DNA from: RPQJ01 sp963696545
GTDB lineage: Bacteria > Pseudomonadota > Gammaproteobacteria > Steroidobacterales > Steroidobacteraceae
Direction: 5' to 3'
Assembly: GCA_963696545.1 (NCBI GenBank)
Contig: CAVOKQ010000008.1
Location: 248,001-312,000, forward strand
DNA length: 64,000 nucleotides
Part shown: positions 41,157 to 50,174 of the stretch, piece after piece
Layout: every line of letters starts with the position of its first letter
Position numbering within the stretch: position 1 is the stretch's first letter
Made by a program: the position numbers and the translations under genes
The notes under the pieces: generated by a model
Databases searched by the model: none
What the model was told of the DNA's origin: nothing
What the model saw: the letters and a program-made list of their open reading frames with translations, nothing else

Positions 41157-42428
41157 ATGGGGTCGTCAACATCGGTGCGCGTCCTGCTCGGCGTCTCGGG
41201 CGGCATCGCTGCATACAAGAGCGCCGAGATCGTCCGTCGCCTGCGTGAGCGTGGCGCCGAAGTCCAGGTCGTGATGACGGCCGGTGCGCGGCAGTTCGTC
41301 ACGCCGCTCACGTTCCAGGCGTTGTCGGGCCGGCCCGTGCGCTCCGATCTCTGGGACGAGGCTGCCGAAGCGGCGATGGGCCACATCGAGCTTGCACGCT
41401 GGGCCGACCGGATCCTCGTCGCACCCGCGACCGCCAATTTCATCGCGCGACTGGCGCACGGGCACGCCGACGACCTGCTGGCCACGCTGTGCCTCGCAAC
41501 CGACGTGCCGATCAGCATTGCGCCTGCGATGAACCGCCTCATGTGGTCGAACCCGGCCACACAGGCGAACGTCGCGTTGCTGGGATCGCGCGGCGTCACG
41601 ATCCTTGGTCCCGGCGTCGGCGACCAGGCCTGCGGCGAGACGGGACCCGGCCGGATGCTCGAGCCCGCGGATCTCGTGGAAGCAATTCTCAAGGCCGCGC
41701 CCGCCGCCGTTGCGGCGGATGCAGGTGTGCTCGCTGGCCGCAAGGTGATGGTCACCGCGGGACCCACGCGGGAGCGCATCGACCCGGTACGATTCATCAC
41801 GAACCGCAGTTCCGGAAAAATGGGTTATGCGGTGGCAGAAGCCGCGCGCGACGCGGGCGCCGAGGTCGTGCTCGTCAGCGGTCCGGTGAACTTGCCGGCG
41901 CCGCCGGGCGTGCGACGAGTCTGCGTCGAGACTGCCGAGCAGATGATGTCCGCCGTGAATGCAGACCTGCCCGGCACCGACGTGTTCATTGCCGCGGCGG
42001 CCGTCTCGGATTACCGGCCCGTGCAGGTCTCGTCGGAGAAGATCAAGAAGACCAGCGATTCGCTGCTGCTCGCGCTGTCACGCACGCCGGACATCCTTGC
42101 GACGGTGGCGGCCGGCAAGTCGCGGCCTTTCGTGGTGGGATTCGCTGCGGAAACGCAGCACGTGGAACGCAACGCGCTCGCGAAGCTCGAAGGCAAGCGG
42201 CTCGACATGATCGCGGCCAACCAGGTCGGCGATGGGCTCGCGTTCGACTGCGACGACAACGCGCTCACGGTCTACTGGCCCGGCGGCAAGCGCGAGTTGC
42301 CGAAGGCCGGCAAGGCTAGGCTCGCCGCGCAACTGATTGCCGTGATCGCGGAAAAATTTGCCGCGGACGGGCAGGGTGCGGCACCGGCCGTTCATGGCTC
42401 GAAGTCCGGGAACGCAGCGTCCGGATGA
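41157..42428 (+). CDS. coaBC: Bifunctional phosphopantothenoylcysteine decarboxylase/phosphopantothenate-cysteine ligase
   Basis: This 423-residue CoaBC makes 4'-phosphopantetheine in CoA synthesis. The N-terminal flavin decarboxylase has 'VLLGVSGGIAAYKSAE', the catalytic His in 'MGHIELARWAD', and 'APAMNRLMW' with the essential Asn. The substrate-clamp Cys is in 'GDQACGETGPGRM'. The C-terminal ligase has 'MVTAGPTRERIDPVRFITN' and 'SSGKMGYAVAEA', with the lysine-rich 'KIKK' loop. The ATG at 41157 is chosen. The stop overlaps dut. Confidence 0.96.
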   Translation: MGSSTSVRVLLGVSGGIAAYKSAEIVRRLRERGAEVQVVMTAGARQFVTPLTFQALSGRPVRSDLWDEAAEAAMGHIELARWADRILVAPATANFIARLAHGHADDLLATLCLATDVPISIAPAMNRLMWSNPATQANVALLGSRGVTILGPGVGDQACGETGPGRMLEPADLVEAILKAAPAAVAADAGVLAGRKVMVTAGPTRERIDPVRFITNRSSGKMGYAVAEAARDAGAEVVLVSGPVNLPAPPGVRRVCVETAEQMMSAVNADLPGTDVFIAAAAVSDYRPVQVSSEKIKKTSDSLLLALSRTPDILATVAAGKSRPFVVGFAAETQHVERNALAKLEGKRLDMIAANQVGDGLAFDCDDNALTVYWPGGKRELPKAGKARLAAQLIAVIAEKFAADGQGAAPAVHGSKSGNAASG

Positions 42429-42898
42429 GTGCCGCACGCAAGCCACGTCCGCTGCAGGTGCGCGTGCTCGATCCCCGGGTCGGCAGCGAATTCCCGTTGC
42501 CCCACTACGCGACCAGCGGCTCGGCCGGGCTCGACCTGCGCGCGTGCCTGGATGCGCCGCTCACGCTGGCGCCGGGCCAGACCGAGCTCGTGCCGACCGG
42601 CATCGCGATCCATCTCGACGATCCGGGGCTCGCGGCCATGCTGCTGCCGCGCTCCGGGCTCGGCCACAAGCACGGCATCGTGCTCGGCAACCTCGTCGGG
42701 CTGATCGACTCCGACTACCAGGGCCAGGTGATGGTCTCGTGCTGGAACCGCGGCCAGTCCGCATTCACGATCCAGCCGGGCGAGCGGATCGCGCAGATGG
42801 TGATCGTGCCCGTGGTGCAGGTGGAGTTCGAGGTGGTCGACAGCTTCACCGAGAGCCACCGCGGCGCGGGGGGCTTCGGCAGCTCAGGGACTACTTGA
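42425..42898 (+). CDS. dut: dUTP diphosphatase
   Basis: This 157-residue trimeric dUTPase converts dUTP to dUMP, preventing uracil incorporation and feeding dTMP synthesis. The five motifs are visible: 'SAGLDLRA', 'LLPRSGLGHKHGI', 'GLIDSDYQG', 'PGERIAQMVIVPV' and the C-terminal P-loop-like 'RGAGGFGSSG'. The start overlaps the coaBC stop (ATGA). Confidence 0.96.
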   Translation: MSAARKPRPLQVRVLDPRVGSEFPLPHYATSGSAGLDLRACLDAPLTLAPGQTELVPTGIAIHLDDPGLAAMLLPRSGLGHKHGIVLGNLVGLIDSDYQGQVMVSCWNRGQSAFTIQPGERIAQMVIVPVVQVEFEVVDSFTESHRGAGGFGSSGTT

Positions 42899-43559
42899 GG
42901 CCCTTCAGTTCCTTGAAGCGCTCGATGTCGGAGCCGAACGCGCTGCGCAGCTTCTGCTGCTCTTCCGTGTTCTTCGCAAGTTCCTGCACATAGACCTGCA
43001 GGCCGTTCACGGTGTTGACGATGTCTTCCGCGACATGGTCGGGCAGCACCGGCGCCTTCGGTGACGCGCTGTAAGGCCGATAGCGCTGCACGTCCTCCAC
43101 CAGGCGCGCCTCGCGCTCTTTCAGGTTGACGATGTACTGCTCAGTCACGTGTGCCTGCTGCACCAGCAGGTCGAGGCGCTGGTCGCGCAGCCGTTCGATG
43201 TCGGCCACCGAGAGATAGGTTGCGATCAGCGTCCGGTCGCGCTGGGCGTCGGCCTTGTGGCCTTCCTCGATGGATTTCTGCGCGGCGACCGCTTCCAGCG
43301 AGCGCCGGCCCGGAATGACCCGGACCACGCGGCCCGTGACGTCCATTACCTCGATGTCGGCTTCCATGCATTCGGGCGGGATGTTCTGCCCGAAATACGA
43401 CTGGCCCCTGGCATCCTTGCAGCGGTACACGACCTCTCGCGGGTCGATCTTCCTGACCTGCTTCTTGCTGGACGACGCCAACGCCGGTCCGCTGCACACG
43501 ACGAGCATTGCCATCGTGGTCACGGCCAGGGTCAGGGACTGCCTCGGAATCATCCGCAT
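42891..43559 (-). CDS. DUF4124-like exported protein
   Basis: This 222-residue protein has a signal peptide (about residues 1-28, ending 'SGPALA'). The short domain 'VVYRCKDARGQSYFGQNIPPEC' resembles DUF4124, with two cysteines that may pair. The rest is a long charged helix ('SVADIERLRDQRLDLLVQQA', 'LKEREARLVEDVQRYRPY') suggestive of a coiled coil. Function is unknown. Its end overlaps the end of dut by eight bases (convergent). It is co-directional with pyrE, which ends 84 bases upstream. Confidence 0.75.
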   Translation of the reverse strand: MRMIPRQSLTLAVTTMAMLVVCSGPALASSSKKQVRKIDPREVVYRCKDARGQSYFGQNIPPECMEADIEVMDVTGRVVRVIPGRRSLEAVAAQKSIEEGHKADAQRDRTLIATYLSVADIERLRDQRLDLLVQQAHVTEQYIVNLKEREARLVEDVQRYRPYSASPKAPVLPDHVAEDIVNTVNGLQVYVQELAKNTEEQQKLRSAFGSDIERFKELKGLK

Positions 43560-43642
43560 GGGCCGGGATTCTGCGCCGCGGTTACCCGCGACACCTATTG
43601 TCAGACTTCAGGTTTGTGAACTATGTCAAACCGCGGGGGGTT

Positions 43643-44276
43643 TCACACCCCATATCGGTCCCGGTAGGCCCGGACGGCGGCCAGCGTCGCAGCGTCGCCG
43701 GCGGCCTCGAGGTGGGCCATCAGGTCCCGGAGCCTGAGCACGCTGACGACGGGCAGGCCGAAGGATTCCTGCACTTCCTGTACGGCCGAGCGCTCGCCTT
43801 GTCCGCGCTCCTCGCGGTCGAGCGCGATCAGCACGCCGGCGGGCGTCGCCCCGTGCGAGCGGATGATCTCGACCGATTCGCGGATGGCCGTGCCGGCGGT
43901 GATCACGTCGTCGACGATCAGCACCCGGCCCTTCAGCGGCGACCCGACGATCACGCCTCCTTCGCCATGGTCCTTCGCCTCCTTGCGGTTGAATGCGAAC
44001 GGCAGGTCCAGGTTCTCGTGCTCGGCGAGCGCGGCGGCGGTCGTGGTCACCAGCGGGATGCCCTTGTAGGCCGGGCCGAACAGCATGTCGAACTCGATGC
44101 CCGACAGCGCGGCGGCCCGCGCGTAGTAGCGGCCGAGCCCAGCGATCGCATGCCCGGTGTTGAACAGGCCCGCGTTGAAGAAGTACGGGCTCAGGCGCCC
44201 GGACTTGAGCTTGAACTCGCCGAAGCGCAGCACGCCGAGCTCGAGGCACGAGCCGAATGAAGTCAGGTTGGTGCAT
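43643..44276 (-). CDS. pyrE: Orotate phosphoribosyltransferase, probably with a one-base insertion near the 5' end
   Basis: This is the fifth enzyme of UMP synthesis (orotate plus PRPP to OMP). Nearly the whole protein is intact in one frame: 'LRFGEFKLKSGRLSPYFFNA', 'FGPAYKGIPLV', 'FAFNRKEAKDHGEGG' and the PRPP motif 'VLIVDDVITAGTAI'. The expected N-terminal helix is in another frame, starting ATG 44276 'MHQPDFIRL'. Removing one base of the GG at 44245-44246 gives 'MHQPDFIRLVLELGVLRFGE', which fits PyrE exactly. Without that correction, the frame could only start at about 44302 and would have an atypical N-terminus overlapping xthA. It is divergent from xthA, with starts 24 bases apart. Confidence 0.88.
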
Positions 44277-44300
44277 GGGCGTACTTTATACTGCGCGGCC

Positions 44301-45068
44301 ATGCGCATCGTCACCCTGAACGCGAACGGCATCCGCTCCGCGCAGCGCAAGGGGTTGTTCGACTGGCTCGAGACGCAGGATGCCGACGTGGTGTGCATCC
44401 AGGAGACCAAGGCGCAGGAAGACCAGCTGTCTGACCCCGCGTTCCGTCCGCACGGATACCACTGCCATTACTTCGACGCCGAGAAGAAGGGCTACAGCGG
44501 CGTGGCGATTTACTCGCGTGAGAAGCCGCAGCGAATCGTCGCCGGGTTCGGCTCGCGGGAGTTCGACGCCGAAGGTCGCTACATCGAGGCGCAGTTCAAG
44601 GGCCTGAGCGTCGTCTCCGTCTACCTGCCGTCCGGCTCGTCGAGCGAGCAGCGGCAGCAGGCCAAGTTCCGCTTCCTCGAAGCGTTCATGCCGCATCTGC
44701 AGGCGTTGAAGCGCAAGCGGCGCGGCTACGTGCTGTGCGGCGACTGGAACATCGCGCACAAGGAGATCGACCTGAAGAACTGGCGCTCGAACCGCAAGAA
44801 CTCGGGCTTCCTGCCCGAGGAGCGCGCGTGGCTCGACGATGTCTTCGGCGCAGTGCGCTACGTGGACGCGTTCCGCGAGGTGAACCCGCACCCCGAGCAG
44901 TACACGTGGTGGTCGAACCGCGGCCAGGCCTGGGCGAAGAACGTCGGCTGGCGCATCGACTACCAGGTGTTGAGCCCGGGGCTGCGCGGTAGCGTGACCG
45001 GCGCCTCGATCTACAAGGCGCAGCGGTTCTCGGACCACGCGCCGCTGACGATCGATCTCGACCTGTGA
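44301..45068 (+). CDS. xthA: Exodeoxyribonuclease III (Xth/ExoIII family)
   Basis: This 255-residue endonuclease/exonuclease/phosphatase-fold enzyme acts at abasic sites and 3' ends. Catalytic residues are present: Glu in 'VVCIQETKAQ', Asp/Asn in 'CGDWNIAHKEIDL' and Asp-His in 'FSDHAPLTID'. In pseudomonads the ExoIII-like gene beside pyrE is crc, a catabolite-repression protein without nuclease activity. Here the active-site residues are kept, so I favour a real nuclease. The stop overlaps the next gene (TGTGA). Confidence 0.9.
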   Translation: MRIVTLNANGIRSAQRKGLFDWLETQDADVVCIQETKAQEDQLSDPAFRPHGYHCHYFDAEKKGYSGVAIYSREKPQRIVAGFGSREFDAEGRYIEAQFKGLSVVSVYLPSGSSSEQRQQAKFRFLEAFMPHLQALKRKRRGYVLCGDWNIAHKEIDLKNWRSNRKNSGFLPEERAWLDDVFGAVRYVDAFREVNPHPEQYTWWSNRGQAWAKNVGWRIDYQVLSPGLRGSVTGASIYKAQRFSDHAPLTIDLDL

Positions 45069-46474
45069 CACAGTCAACCGGCACCGGATCGAGCGCCCCC
45101 GCGGCCGAACGCAAGCCCTGGTGGCGGGGCTGGCTCGACGCCGTGCGCGCATACAGGAACCCGCGCGTGCTGGCGATGCTGTTCCTCGGCTTCTCGGCCG
45201 GGCTGCCGTTCATGCTCGTGTTCTCCACGCTGTCGGCGTGGCTGCGCGAGGTGGGCATCGAACGCGCCACGATCGGCATGCTGTCGTGGGTCGGCATCAT
45301 CTATTCGGTGAAGTTCTTCTGGGCGCCGGTGGTGGACCGGCTGCAACTGCCCGTGCTCGGGCGCCTGCTCGGGCGCCGTCGCAGCTGGATGCTGGTCGCA
45401 CAGATCGGCATCGCGATCGGGCTCGTCAACATGGCGCACCTGAGCCCGGTCGGGCACCTCGGCACGGTCGCCGCGTTCGCGCTGCTGGTCGCATTCAGTT
45501 CCGCGACGCAGGACATTTCCGTGGACGCGTGGCGCATCGAGGCCGCGCCGCCGCTGATGCAGGGCGCGATGGCTGCGGCCTACCAGCTCGGTTACCGGAT
45601 CGCGCTGATGGTCGCGGGTGCGGGTGCGCTATGGATCGCCGCGGACTACGGCTGGACCGCGGCCTACACGACGATGGCGGCGTTCGTCGGCGTCGGCATC
45701 GTGACCACGCTGCTGATTTCGGAACCCGCGCCGCGCGTGGCGCGCGAGACGCTCGCTCAGGAGCGGCGCGTCATCGCGTGGCTGGAGCACAAGGGTCACT
45801 GGCCGAAGTCGCTGCAGGCACTGGGCTCGTGGTTCATCGGTGCGGTCGTCTGCCCGTTTCTCGACTTCTTCACGCGCTACGGCAAGCGACTTGCGCTGCT
45901 GATGCTCGCGTTCATCGCCAGCTACCGCCTGGCCGACTTCACGATGGGCGTGATGACGAACCCGTTCTACCTGGATCTCGGCTTCACGCTGAAGGAGATC
46001 GCCGCGGTCGCCAAGGGTTTCGGCGTGTTCATGTCGATCCTCGGCACGCTGATCGGCGGCGTCGTAGTGGCGCGCTACGGCATCGTCCGCACGCTGGTGC
46101 TCGGCTGCGTCGGCGTGATCATCTCGAACCTGATGTTCGCGGTGTTCGCGTGGCTGAACCAGCCGAGCCTGAGCGGCCTCGCGGTCGTGATCAGCGCGGA
46201 CAACGTGTCGATGGGGATCGCCGGGACCGCGCTGATCGCGTATCTGTCGAGCCTCACCAGCGCGTCGTACACGGCGACGCAGTACGCGCTGTTCTCGTCG
46301 ATGTATGCGCTGCCCGGCAAGCTGCTGATGGGCACGTCGGGATTCGTCGTGGACGCGGTCGGCTATCCGGTGTTCTTCGCGTACACGGCCACGCTTGGAC
46401 TGCCGGCGCTCGTGCTGCTGTACCTGGTCACGCGCCAGCAGGCCAGGGCCGGATCGGGCGTGGCGGGCGGCTGA
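45065..46474 (+). CDS. AmpG-like muropeptide permease (MFS)
   Basis: This 469-residue major-facilitator protein has about 12-14 hydrophobic helices. 'FLGFSAGLPFMLVFSTLSAW' near the N-terminus and 'SSATQDISVDAWRIE' are hallmarks of AmpG, which imports anhydromuropeptides for cell-wall recycling and links to beta-lactamase induction. The GTG at 45065 overlaps the xthA stop by four bases, and its own stop overlaps the Rieske gene by one base. It is slightly shorter than E. coli AmpG (491 residues). Confidence 0.85.
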   Translation: MTQSTGTGSSAPAAERKPWWRGWLDAVRAYRNPRVLAMLFLGFSAGLPFMLVFSTLSAWLREVGIERATIGMLSWVGIIYSVKFFWAPVVDRLQLPVLGRLLGRRRSWMLVAQIGIAIGLVNMAHLSPVGHLGTVAAFALLVAFSSATQDISVDAWRIEAAPPLMQGAMAAAYQLGYRIALMVAGAGALWIAADYGWTAAYTTMAAFVGVGIVTTLLISEPAPRVARETLAQERRVIAWLEHKGHWPKSLQALGSWFIGAVVCPFLDFFTRYGKRLALLMLAFIASYRLADFTMGVMTNPFYLDLGFTLKEIAAVAKGFGVFMSILGTLIGGVVVARYGIVRTLVLGCVGVIISNLMFAVFAWLNQPSLSGLAVVISADNVSMGIAGTALIAYLSSLTSASYTATQYALFSSMYALPGKLLMGTSGFVVDAVGYPVFFAYTATLGLPALVLLYLVTRQQARAGSGVAGG

Positions 46475-46857
46475 TGGTGGAGGTGGATCTCGCGCGGGTG
46501 ATCTGCCCGCTGCACGAGCTCGCCGACCCGGGCGCGAAGGGATTCACGATGGGCCCGGGCGACTGGCCGCTGCGTGGCTTCGTCGTGAGGAAGGGCGCTT
46601 GCGTGCGCGCCTACGTGAACCACTGCCCGCACGCTGGATTCCCGCTCAACTGGACGCCGGACCGATTCCTCGCGCCCGAGGCGCCGTTGATCCTGTGCGC
46701 GATGCACGGCGCATTGTTCGAGATCGAGACAGGACTCTGCGTGTCTGGCCCGTGCGCGGGAATGAAGTTGCGCGCATTGCCCGTTCGCGTGGCGCACGGC
46801 TACGTGACGCTCGACGAAAGCGTGCCGCTCGAGGAGCCAGCCGACCTCGGCCGGTGA
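46474..46857 (+). CDS. Rieske [2Fe-2S] domain protein
   Basis: This 127-residue soluble Rieske protein has the cluster ligands in 'VNHCPHAGFPLNW' (Cys-x-His) and 'LILCAMHGALFE' (Cys-x2-His), with a typical beta-sandwich around them. It has no export signal. Such stand-alone proteins act as electron carriers or as ferredoxin subunits of dioxygenases or nitrite reductases. No oxygenase is adjacent, so its partner is unknown. It is coupled to the ampG-like gene by overlap. Confidence 0.87.
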   Translation: MVEVDLARVICPLHELADPGAKGFTMGPGDWPLRGFVVRKGACVRAYVNHCPHAGFPLNWTPDRFLAPEAPLILCAMHGALFEIETGLCVSGPCAGMKLRALPVRVAHGYVTLDESVPLEEPADLGR

Positions 46858-46858
46858 T

Positions 46859-47212
46859 TCAGTAGCGATCGGCCTCGTCGGCTTCGGGCAATTCGATTTC
46901 CGAGTATCCGGACGCCTCGCCGCGATCGACGAACTGCAGCGGGTCGGCCCAAGGCTTAGAGTTGCCTGGCTCGGGTTCGTATTCGTTCTCGGTGTCCTCG
47001 GGCTCGACGTCGAGCGAGCCCGTCCAGTCTTCGGGCGCCTCGCAGGACTCGATCTCGTCCTCGAGCCATTCGTCGACCTCGATTTCCTCGACGGTGCCGT
47101 CGAAGTACTGGATCTCGATCGTGCGATCGTCGCGATCGATGGCCACGACCTCGAAGGATTCGCCGCCGGTGCGCCGATACCACTGGCCGATGACAGGTGC
47201 GGGCTTGGCCAT
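46859..47212 (-). CDS. DUF6763-type acidic protein
   Basis: This 117-residue, very acidic protein has an N-terminal half that is a small beta-domain: 'PVIGQWYRRTGGESFEVVAI' followed by 'IEIQYFDGTVEEIEVDEW'. An Asp/Glu-rich tail follows ('EPEDTENEYEPEPGN'). It resembles gammaproteobacterial DUF6763 proteins of unknown function. GAGG upstream of the ATG at 47212 supports the start. It is convergent with the Rieske gene, with one base between stops. Confidence 0.75.
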   Translation of the reverse strand: MAKPAPVIGQWYRRTGGESFEVVAIDRDDRTIEIQYFDGTVEEIEVDEWLEDEIESCEAPEDWTGSLDVEPEDTENEYEPEPGNSKPWADPLQFVDRGEASGYSEIELPEADEADRY

Positions 47213-47362
47213 GATCTCAACCTCTGCGAGTCGCGGTACTCGTGTCCCCTGGATGTCCTTAGCTTCCCTTGTAGTCCTGCGCGAACCCGAGTTCAAGTAG
47301 CGGAATCTGCGAACTGCGATTGTTCGACGAACTGGTGAAATTCTCTTCTGCCGTCCGCGGCG

Positions 47363-48130
47363 CTAGCGCTTGCGGAAGCACAGGTCCCAGACTCCGTGCC
47401 CGAGGCGCTGGCCGCGGCTTTCGAACCGCGTGAGCGGGCGGCTGTCCGGGCGCGGCGCGAATCCAGCCGCGAATTCGTTCTCGAGCAGTGGGCAGGCGCC
47501 GACGACGTCCAGCATCTCGCCGGCGTAATGCTGCCAGTCGGTGGCGAGCCTGAAGTGACCGCCACTTTTCAATTTCCGTGCGACGAGTTCGACAAACGGG
47601 GCCTGCACGATACGGCGCTTGTGATGCCGCTTCTTCGGCCACGGGTCGGGAAAGTACAGCAGCACTTCATCGAGCGAGGCGTCCGGCAAGCGCCGCTCGA
47701 GCACTTCGACCGCGTCGCGGCACGCGACCCGCACGTTCGCGAGGCCGAGCGCTTCCGCGCGCAGCATAAGGTGACCCACGCCGGGACGGTGGACCTCGAT
47801 GCCGAGGAAGTCGTCGCCGGGATGCGCTGCAGCAAGGGCGACCAGCGACTCGCCATTGCCGAACCCGATCTCGAGTGTGCGCCGCGCACTGCGTCCGAAC
47901 AGCACATCGAGGTCGAGCATTTCGTCGGACTCATCGCCAATACCGTAGACGGGCCAGAGATCGCGCCACGCGCGTTCCTGCGCAACCGTCATGCGACCGG
48001 CACGGGCGACGAAACTGCGGATTGCGCGTCGGTGCGCGATGGTGTTGGGCCCCGGGCCGGCCGGCGGCGGCTCGTCTGGTATCGTGGGTGCCAAGTCGAT
48101 AAAGTCCGGTACGGGGGACTGGAATACCAA
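47363..48130 (-). CDS. trmB: tRNA (guanine46-N7)-methyltransferase
   Basis: This 255-residue SAM methyltransferase makes m7G46 in tRNA. It has 'RRTLEIGFGNGESLVALAAA' (SAM motif), 'FLGIEVHRPGVG', 'LLYFPDPWPKKRHHKRRIV' (catalytic and tRNA-binding) and 'LTRFESRGQRLGHGVWDL' at the C-terminus. An N-terminal extension of about 45 residues precedes the domain, as in other gammaproteobacterial TrmB proteins. It is divergent from the HdeD-like gene, with only 34 bases between starts. Confidence 0.94.
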   Translation of the reverse strand: MVFQSPVPDFIDLAPTIPDEPPPAGPGPNTIAHRRAIRSFVARAGRMTVAQERAWRDLWPVYGIGDESDEMLDLDVLFGRSARRTLEIGFGNGESLVALAAAHPGDDFLGIEVHRPGVGHLMLRAEALGLANVRVACRDAVEVLERRLPDASLDEVLLYFPDPWPKKRHHKRRIVQAPFVELVARKLKSGGHFRLATDWQHYAGEMLDVVGACPLLENEFAAGFAPRPDSRPLTRFESRGQRLGHGVWDLCFRKR

Positions 48131-48164
48131 TCATACGGCGCACGAATGCGCCCGGGAGCAAACG

Positions 48165-48770
48165 ATGGCCAACAGTTCAGGAATCCTGTCGAGCTTCGGC
48201 GGCAACGCCGGCGCGCTCGTGCGCCGCACGTGGTGGGTCTTTCTGCTCGGAGGCATCGCCTCCGTGATCTTCGGCATTCTCGCTTTCGTCAATCCGGGTA
48301 TCGCACTCCTGGTGCTCGCGATGTTCTTCGCGGCGTCGATCCTGGTGGACGGTGCGCTCAACGTCGTGGGCTCGCTGCAGCACCGGGAGAAGGACGGCTG
48401 GTGGCTGATGCTGCTGATCGGCATCCTCGGCCTGGTCGTCGGTGCGTACGCGCTGCTGAATCCGCCCGTGAGCATGATGGCCTTCATCTACCTCGTGGCG
48501 TTCCAGGCGATCCTGCTCGGCGTGTTCCTGGCGATGCTCGGCTACAAGGTCCGGGCGGCCACGTCGCGCGAGTGGATCCTGTACCTCACGGGCGCGCTGT
48601 CGATCCTGTTCGGCGTCCTCGTGGTGATCAACCCGCTGGCCGGCAGCCTATCGATCGTGTACCTGATCGCGTGCTGGGCACTCGTGATCGGCGTGCTCAA
48701 GGTGTTCTTCGCGTTCAAGGTGAAGAACCTGCCCGAGCAGATCGGCAACCGGCTCAGCGCGCGGCGCTGA
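48165..48770 (+). CDS. HdeD/DUF308 family membrane protein
   Basis: This 201-residue inner-membrane protein has six hydrophobic segments arranged as repeated pairs ('WWVFLLGGIASVIFGILAFV', 'LMLLIGILGLVVGAYALL', 'YLTGALSILFGVLVVINPLA'). The pattern is typical of HdeD-like DUF308 proteins, one of which is linked to acid resistance in E. coli. The ATG at 48165 has GGGAG upstream. A longer in-frame ORF is the shadow of trmB. Confidence 0.85.
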   Translation: MANSSGILSSFGGNAGALVRRTWWVFLLGGIASVIFGILAFVNPGIALLVLAMFFAASILVDGALNVVGSLQHREKDGWWLMLLIGILGLVVGAYALLNPPVSMMAFIYLVAFQAILLGVFLAMLGYKVRAATSREWILYLTGALSILFGVLVVINPLAGSLSIVYLIACWALVIGVLKVFFAFKVKNLPEQIGNRLSARR

Positions 48771-48843
48771 ACCGGGGAGATTCGTCGCGCACGTCCTGCG
48801 CCCGTCGCTTGCGGCGGGCGCAGGTGCGAGCACTGCGCGCGCA

Positions 48844-49284
48844 CTACGCGCGCAACTGCCACCCCTCCAGTCGCCGCCGGTACCTGTCAGGCAAGCGCGC
48901 GGGACCGTTCGCGTCCGCGAAGACCATCACGGCGTCGGACACGCTGACGCACAGTCCGTGCTGGAACATTCCCATGCCGAACGTGTACGAAGAGTTGCCG
49001 ATCCTGAGCACGCCGACGCCGATCTCGAGAGCGCCCGGATAGCTGGCCTCGTGCAGGTAGTCGATAGATTGGTGTGCGATCAGGATGCGCTCGCCCGTCG
49101 GCATCGGTATCCGTTCGCCGGCAAGCATCTCCGTGTTCGCCGCGACGCGCGCTTCTTCGTAGTACTGTGCGATCGCGACGTTGTTGATGTGCCAGAGCGG
49201 ATCCACGTCCGCATAGCGGGCGAGGATGGGCACCTTGAGCGGGTAGTGCGCCGGATCGAGGCGGTGCGAAGGGACCTTGGTCAT
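48844..49284 (-). CDS. Hot-dog fold acyl-CoA thioesterase (4HBT-like)
   Basis: This 146-residue hot-dog protein has 'PILARYADVDPLWHINNVAI', matching the 4-hydroxybenzoyl-CoA thioesterase motif in which Asp is the catalytic residue, then 'LIAHQSIDYLHEASYPG' and 'AVMVFADANGPARLPD'. It probably hydrolyses an acyl-CoA. The substrate is unknown. It is convergent with the HdeD-like gene, with a stem-loop near 48799-48827 between them, and divergent from exoD. Confidence 0.83.
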   Translation of the reverse strand: MTKVPSHRLDPAHYPLKVPILARYADVDPLWHINNVAIAQYYEEARVAANTEMLAGERIPMPTGERILIAHQSIDYLHEASYPGALEIGVGVLRIGNSSYTFGMGMFQHGLCVSVSDAVMVFADANGPARLPDRYRRRLEGWQLRA

Positions 49285-49334
49285 GATTCGATTGACGTGC
49301 CGGTGAACGCACCGAATGATAGCCGTCCTCGCCC

Positions 49335-50009
49335 ATGACCGCCGTCCAGTTCCGCAATCCAGACGTCCGACTCTCCGCAGCGCTGGCCGCGACGGCCCGC
49401 GCGGTGCAGGGGCACGCCGTCACGCTGCGCGAGCTGCTGGGCTACGTTGGCGAGCAGGGCCTGCTGGTCTTCTGTGCGATCCTCGCGATGCCGTTCCTGA
49501 TCCCGGTATCGCTGCCGTTCATGAGCACGGCGCTCGGCCTGCCGATGCTGCTGATCGGCGTGGCCATCATCCTGGGTCGTCTGCCCTGGCTGCCCGATCG
49601 CGTGCTGAACCATGCGCTGCCGTCGGACACGGTGCAGCAGGTGCTCGGTCGCGCGCAGCGGGCCGCAGAACGGTTCGAGCACCTGGTGAAGCCGCGGCTG
49701 CTCGCCCTCACCGATTCCGCGCTGGTGAACTCGGTGCATGGCGTGACGCTGGTCGTCGTCGTGCTGCTGCTGATGGCTCCGTTGCCGCTGGTGCCGTTCG
49801 CGAACACCTTGCCCGCGATCGCGATCATCCTGCTGTGCCTCGGGATCGCGGAACGCGATGGTGTACTGCTGATGATCGGCTACGTGGTCGCGCTGATCTC
49901 CACCGCGTACATCGGCTCGCTGCTGTGGTTCGTCGTGCATGCGGGCATGAACGTCGAGCAGGTCTACGGCACGGTGCGCGGCCTGCTCGGCGGGCTTTTC
50001 GGCAGCTAA
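49335..50009 (+). CDS. exoD: Exopolysaccharide synthesis protein ExoD family
   Basis: This 224-residue membrane protein has an N-terminal cytoplasmic helix ('VTLRELLGYVGEQGLLVFCA') and several TM helices. 'FLIPVSLPFMSTALGLPMLL' and 'LLMAPLPLVPFANTLPAIAI' are family signatures. ExoD proteins affect exopolysaccharide production and alkali tolerance in rhizobia; the biochemical role is unclear. The start is 50 bases from the divergent thioesterase start. Confidence 0.85.
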   Translation: MTAVQFRNPDVRLSAALAATARAVQGHAVTLRELLGYVGEQGLLVFCAILAMPFLIPVSLPFMSTALGLPMLLIGVAIILGRLPWLPDRVLNHALPSDTVQQVLGRAQRAAERFEHLVKPRLLALTDSALVNSVHGVTLVVVVLLLMAPLPLVPFANTLPAIAIILLCLGIAERDGVLLMIGYVVALISTAYIGSLLWFVVHAGMNVEQVYGTVRGLLGGLFGS

Positions 50010-50110
50010 GGCACGGGCGGGACTGGCTTTTTCCTGTTTGGCCGGCGTCCCCGGGGCATTCGTGTAGAATGCGCAGCAAGTTTGCCGCCGCGCAGTCCGG
50101 TCTGCGCACA

Positions 50111-50174
50111 GGAAAATTCGGTGCCAGGCACCTATTTTCCAGCCGGAAAATAGGTGCCTGGCACCGAATTTTCC
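50111..50174. repeat. Perfect 30-bp inverted repeat with 4-base loop, carrying two GGTGCC palindromes
   Basis: Arms at 50111-50140 and 50145-50174 are exact reverse complements around the loop AGCC. Each arm itself contains GGTGCC(A/T)GGCACC, shared with 15622-15634 and the pair at 30892-30986. It lies between exoD and the helicase gene on the same strand. It could form a 30-bp hairpin or cruciform and terminate or stabilise transcripts. I read it as a two-copy form of the same dispersed repeat. Confidence 0.9.

Noticed and set aside
48799..48827. GC-rich stem-loop between the HdeD-like and thioesterase genes as a terminator
   Set aside because: A strong stem, but no T-run on either strand, so it cannot be called an intrinsic terminator.
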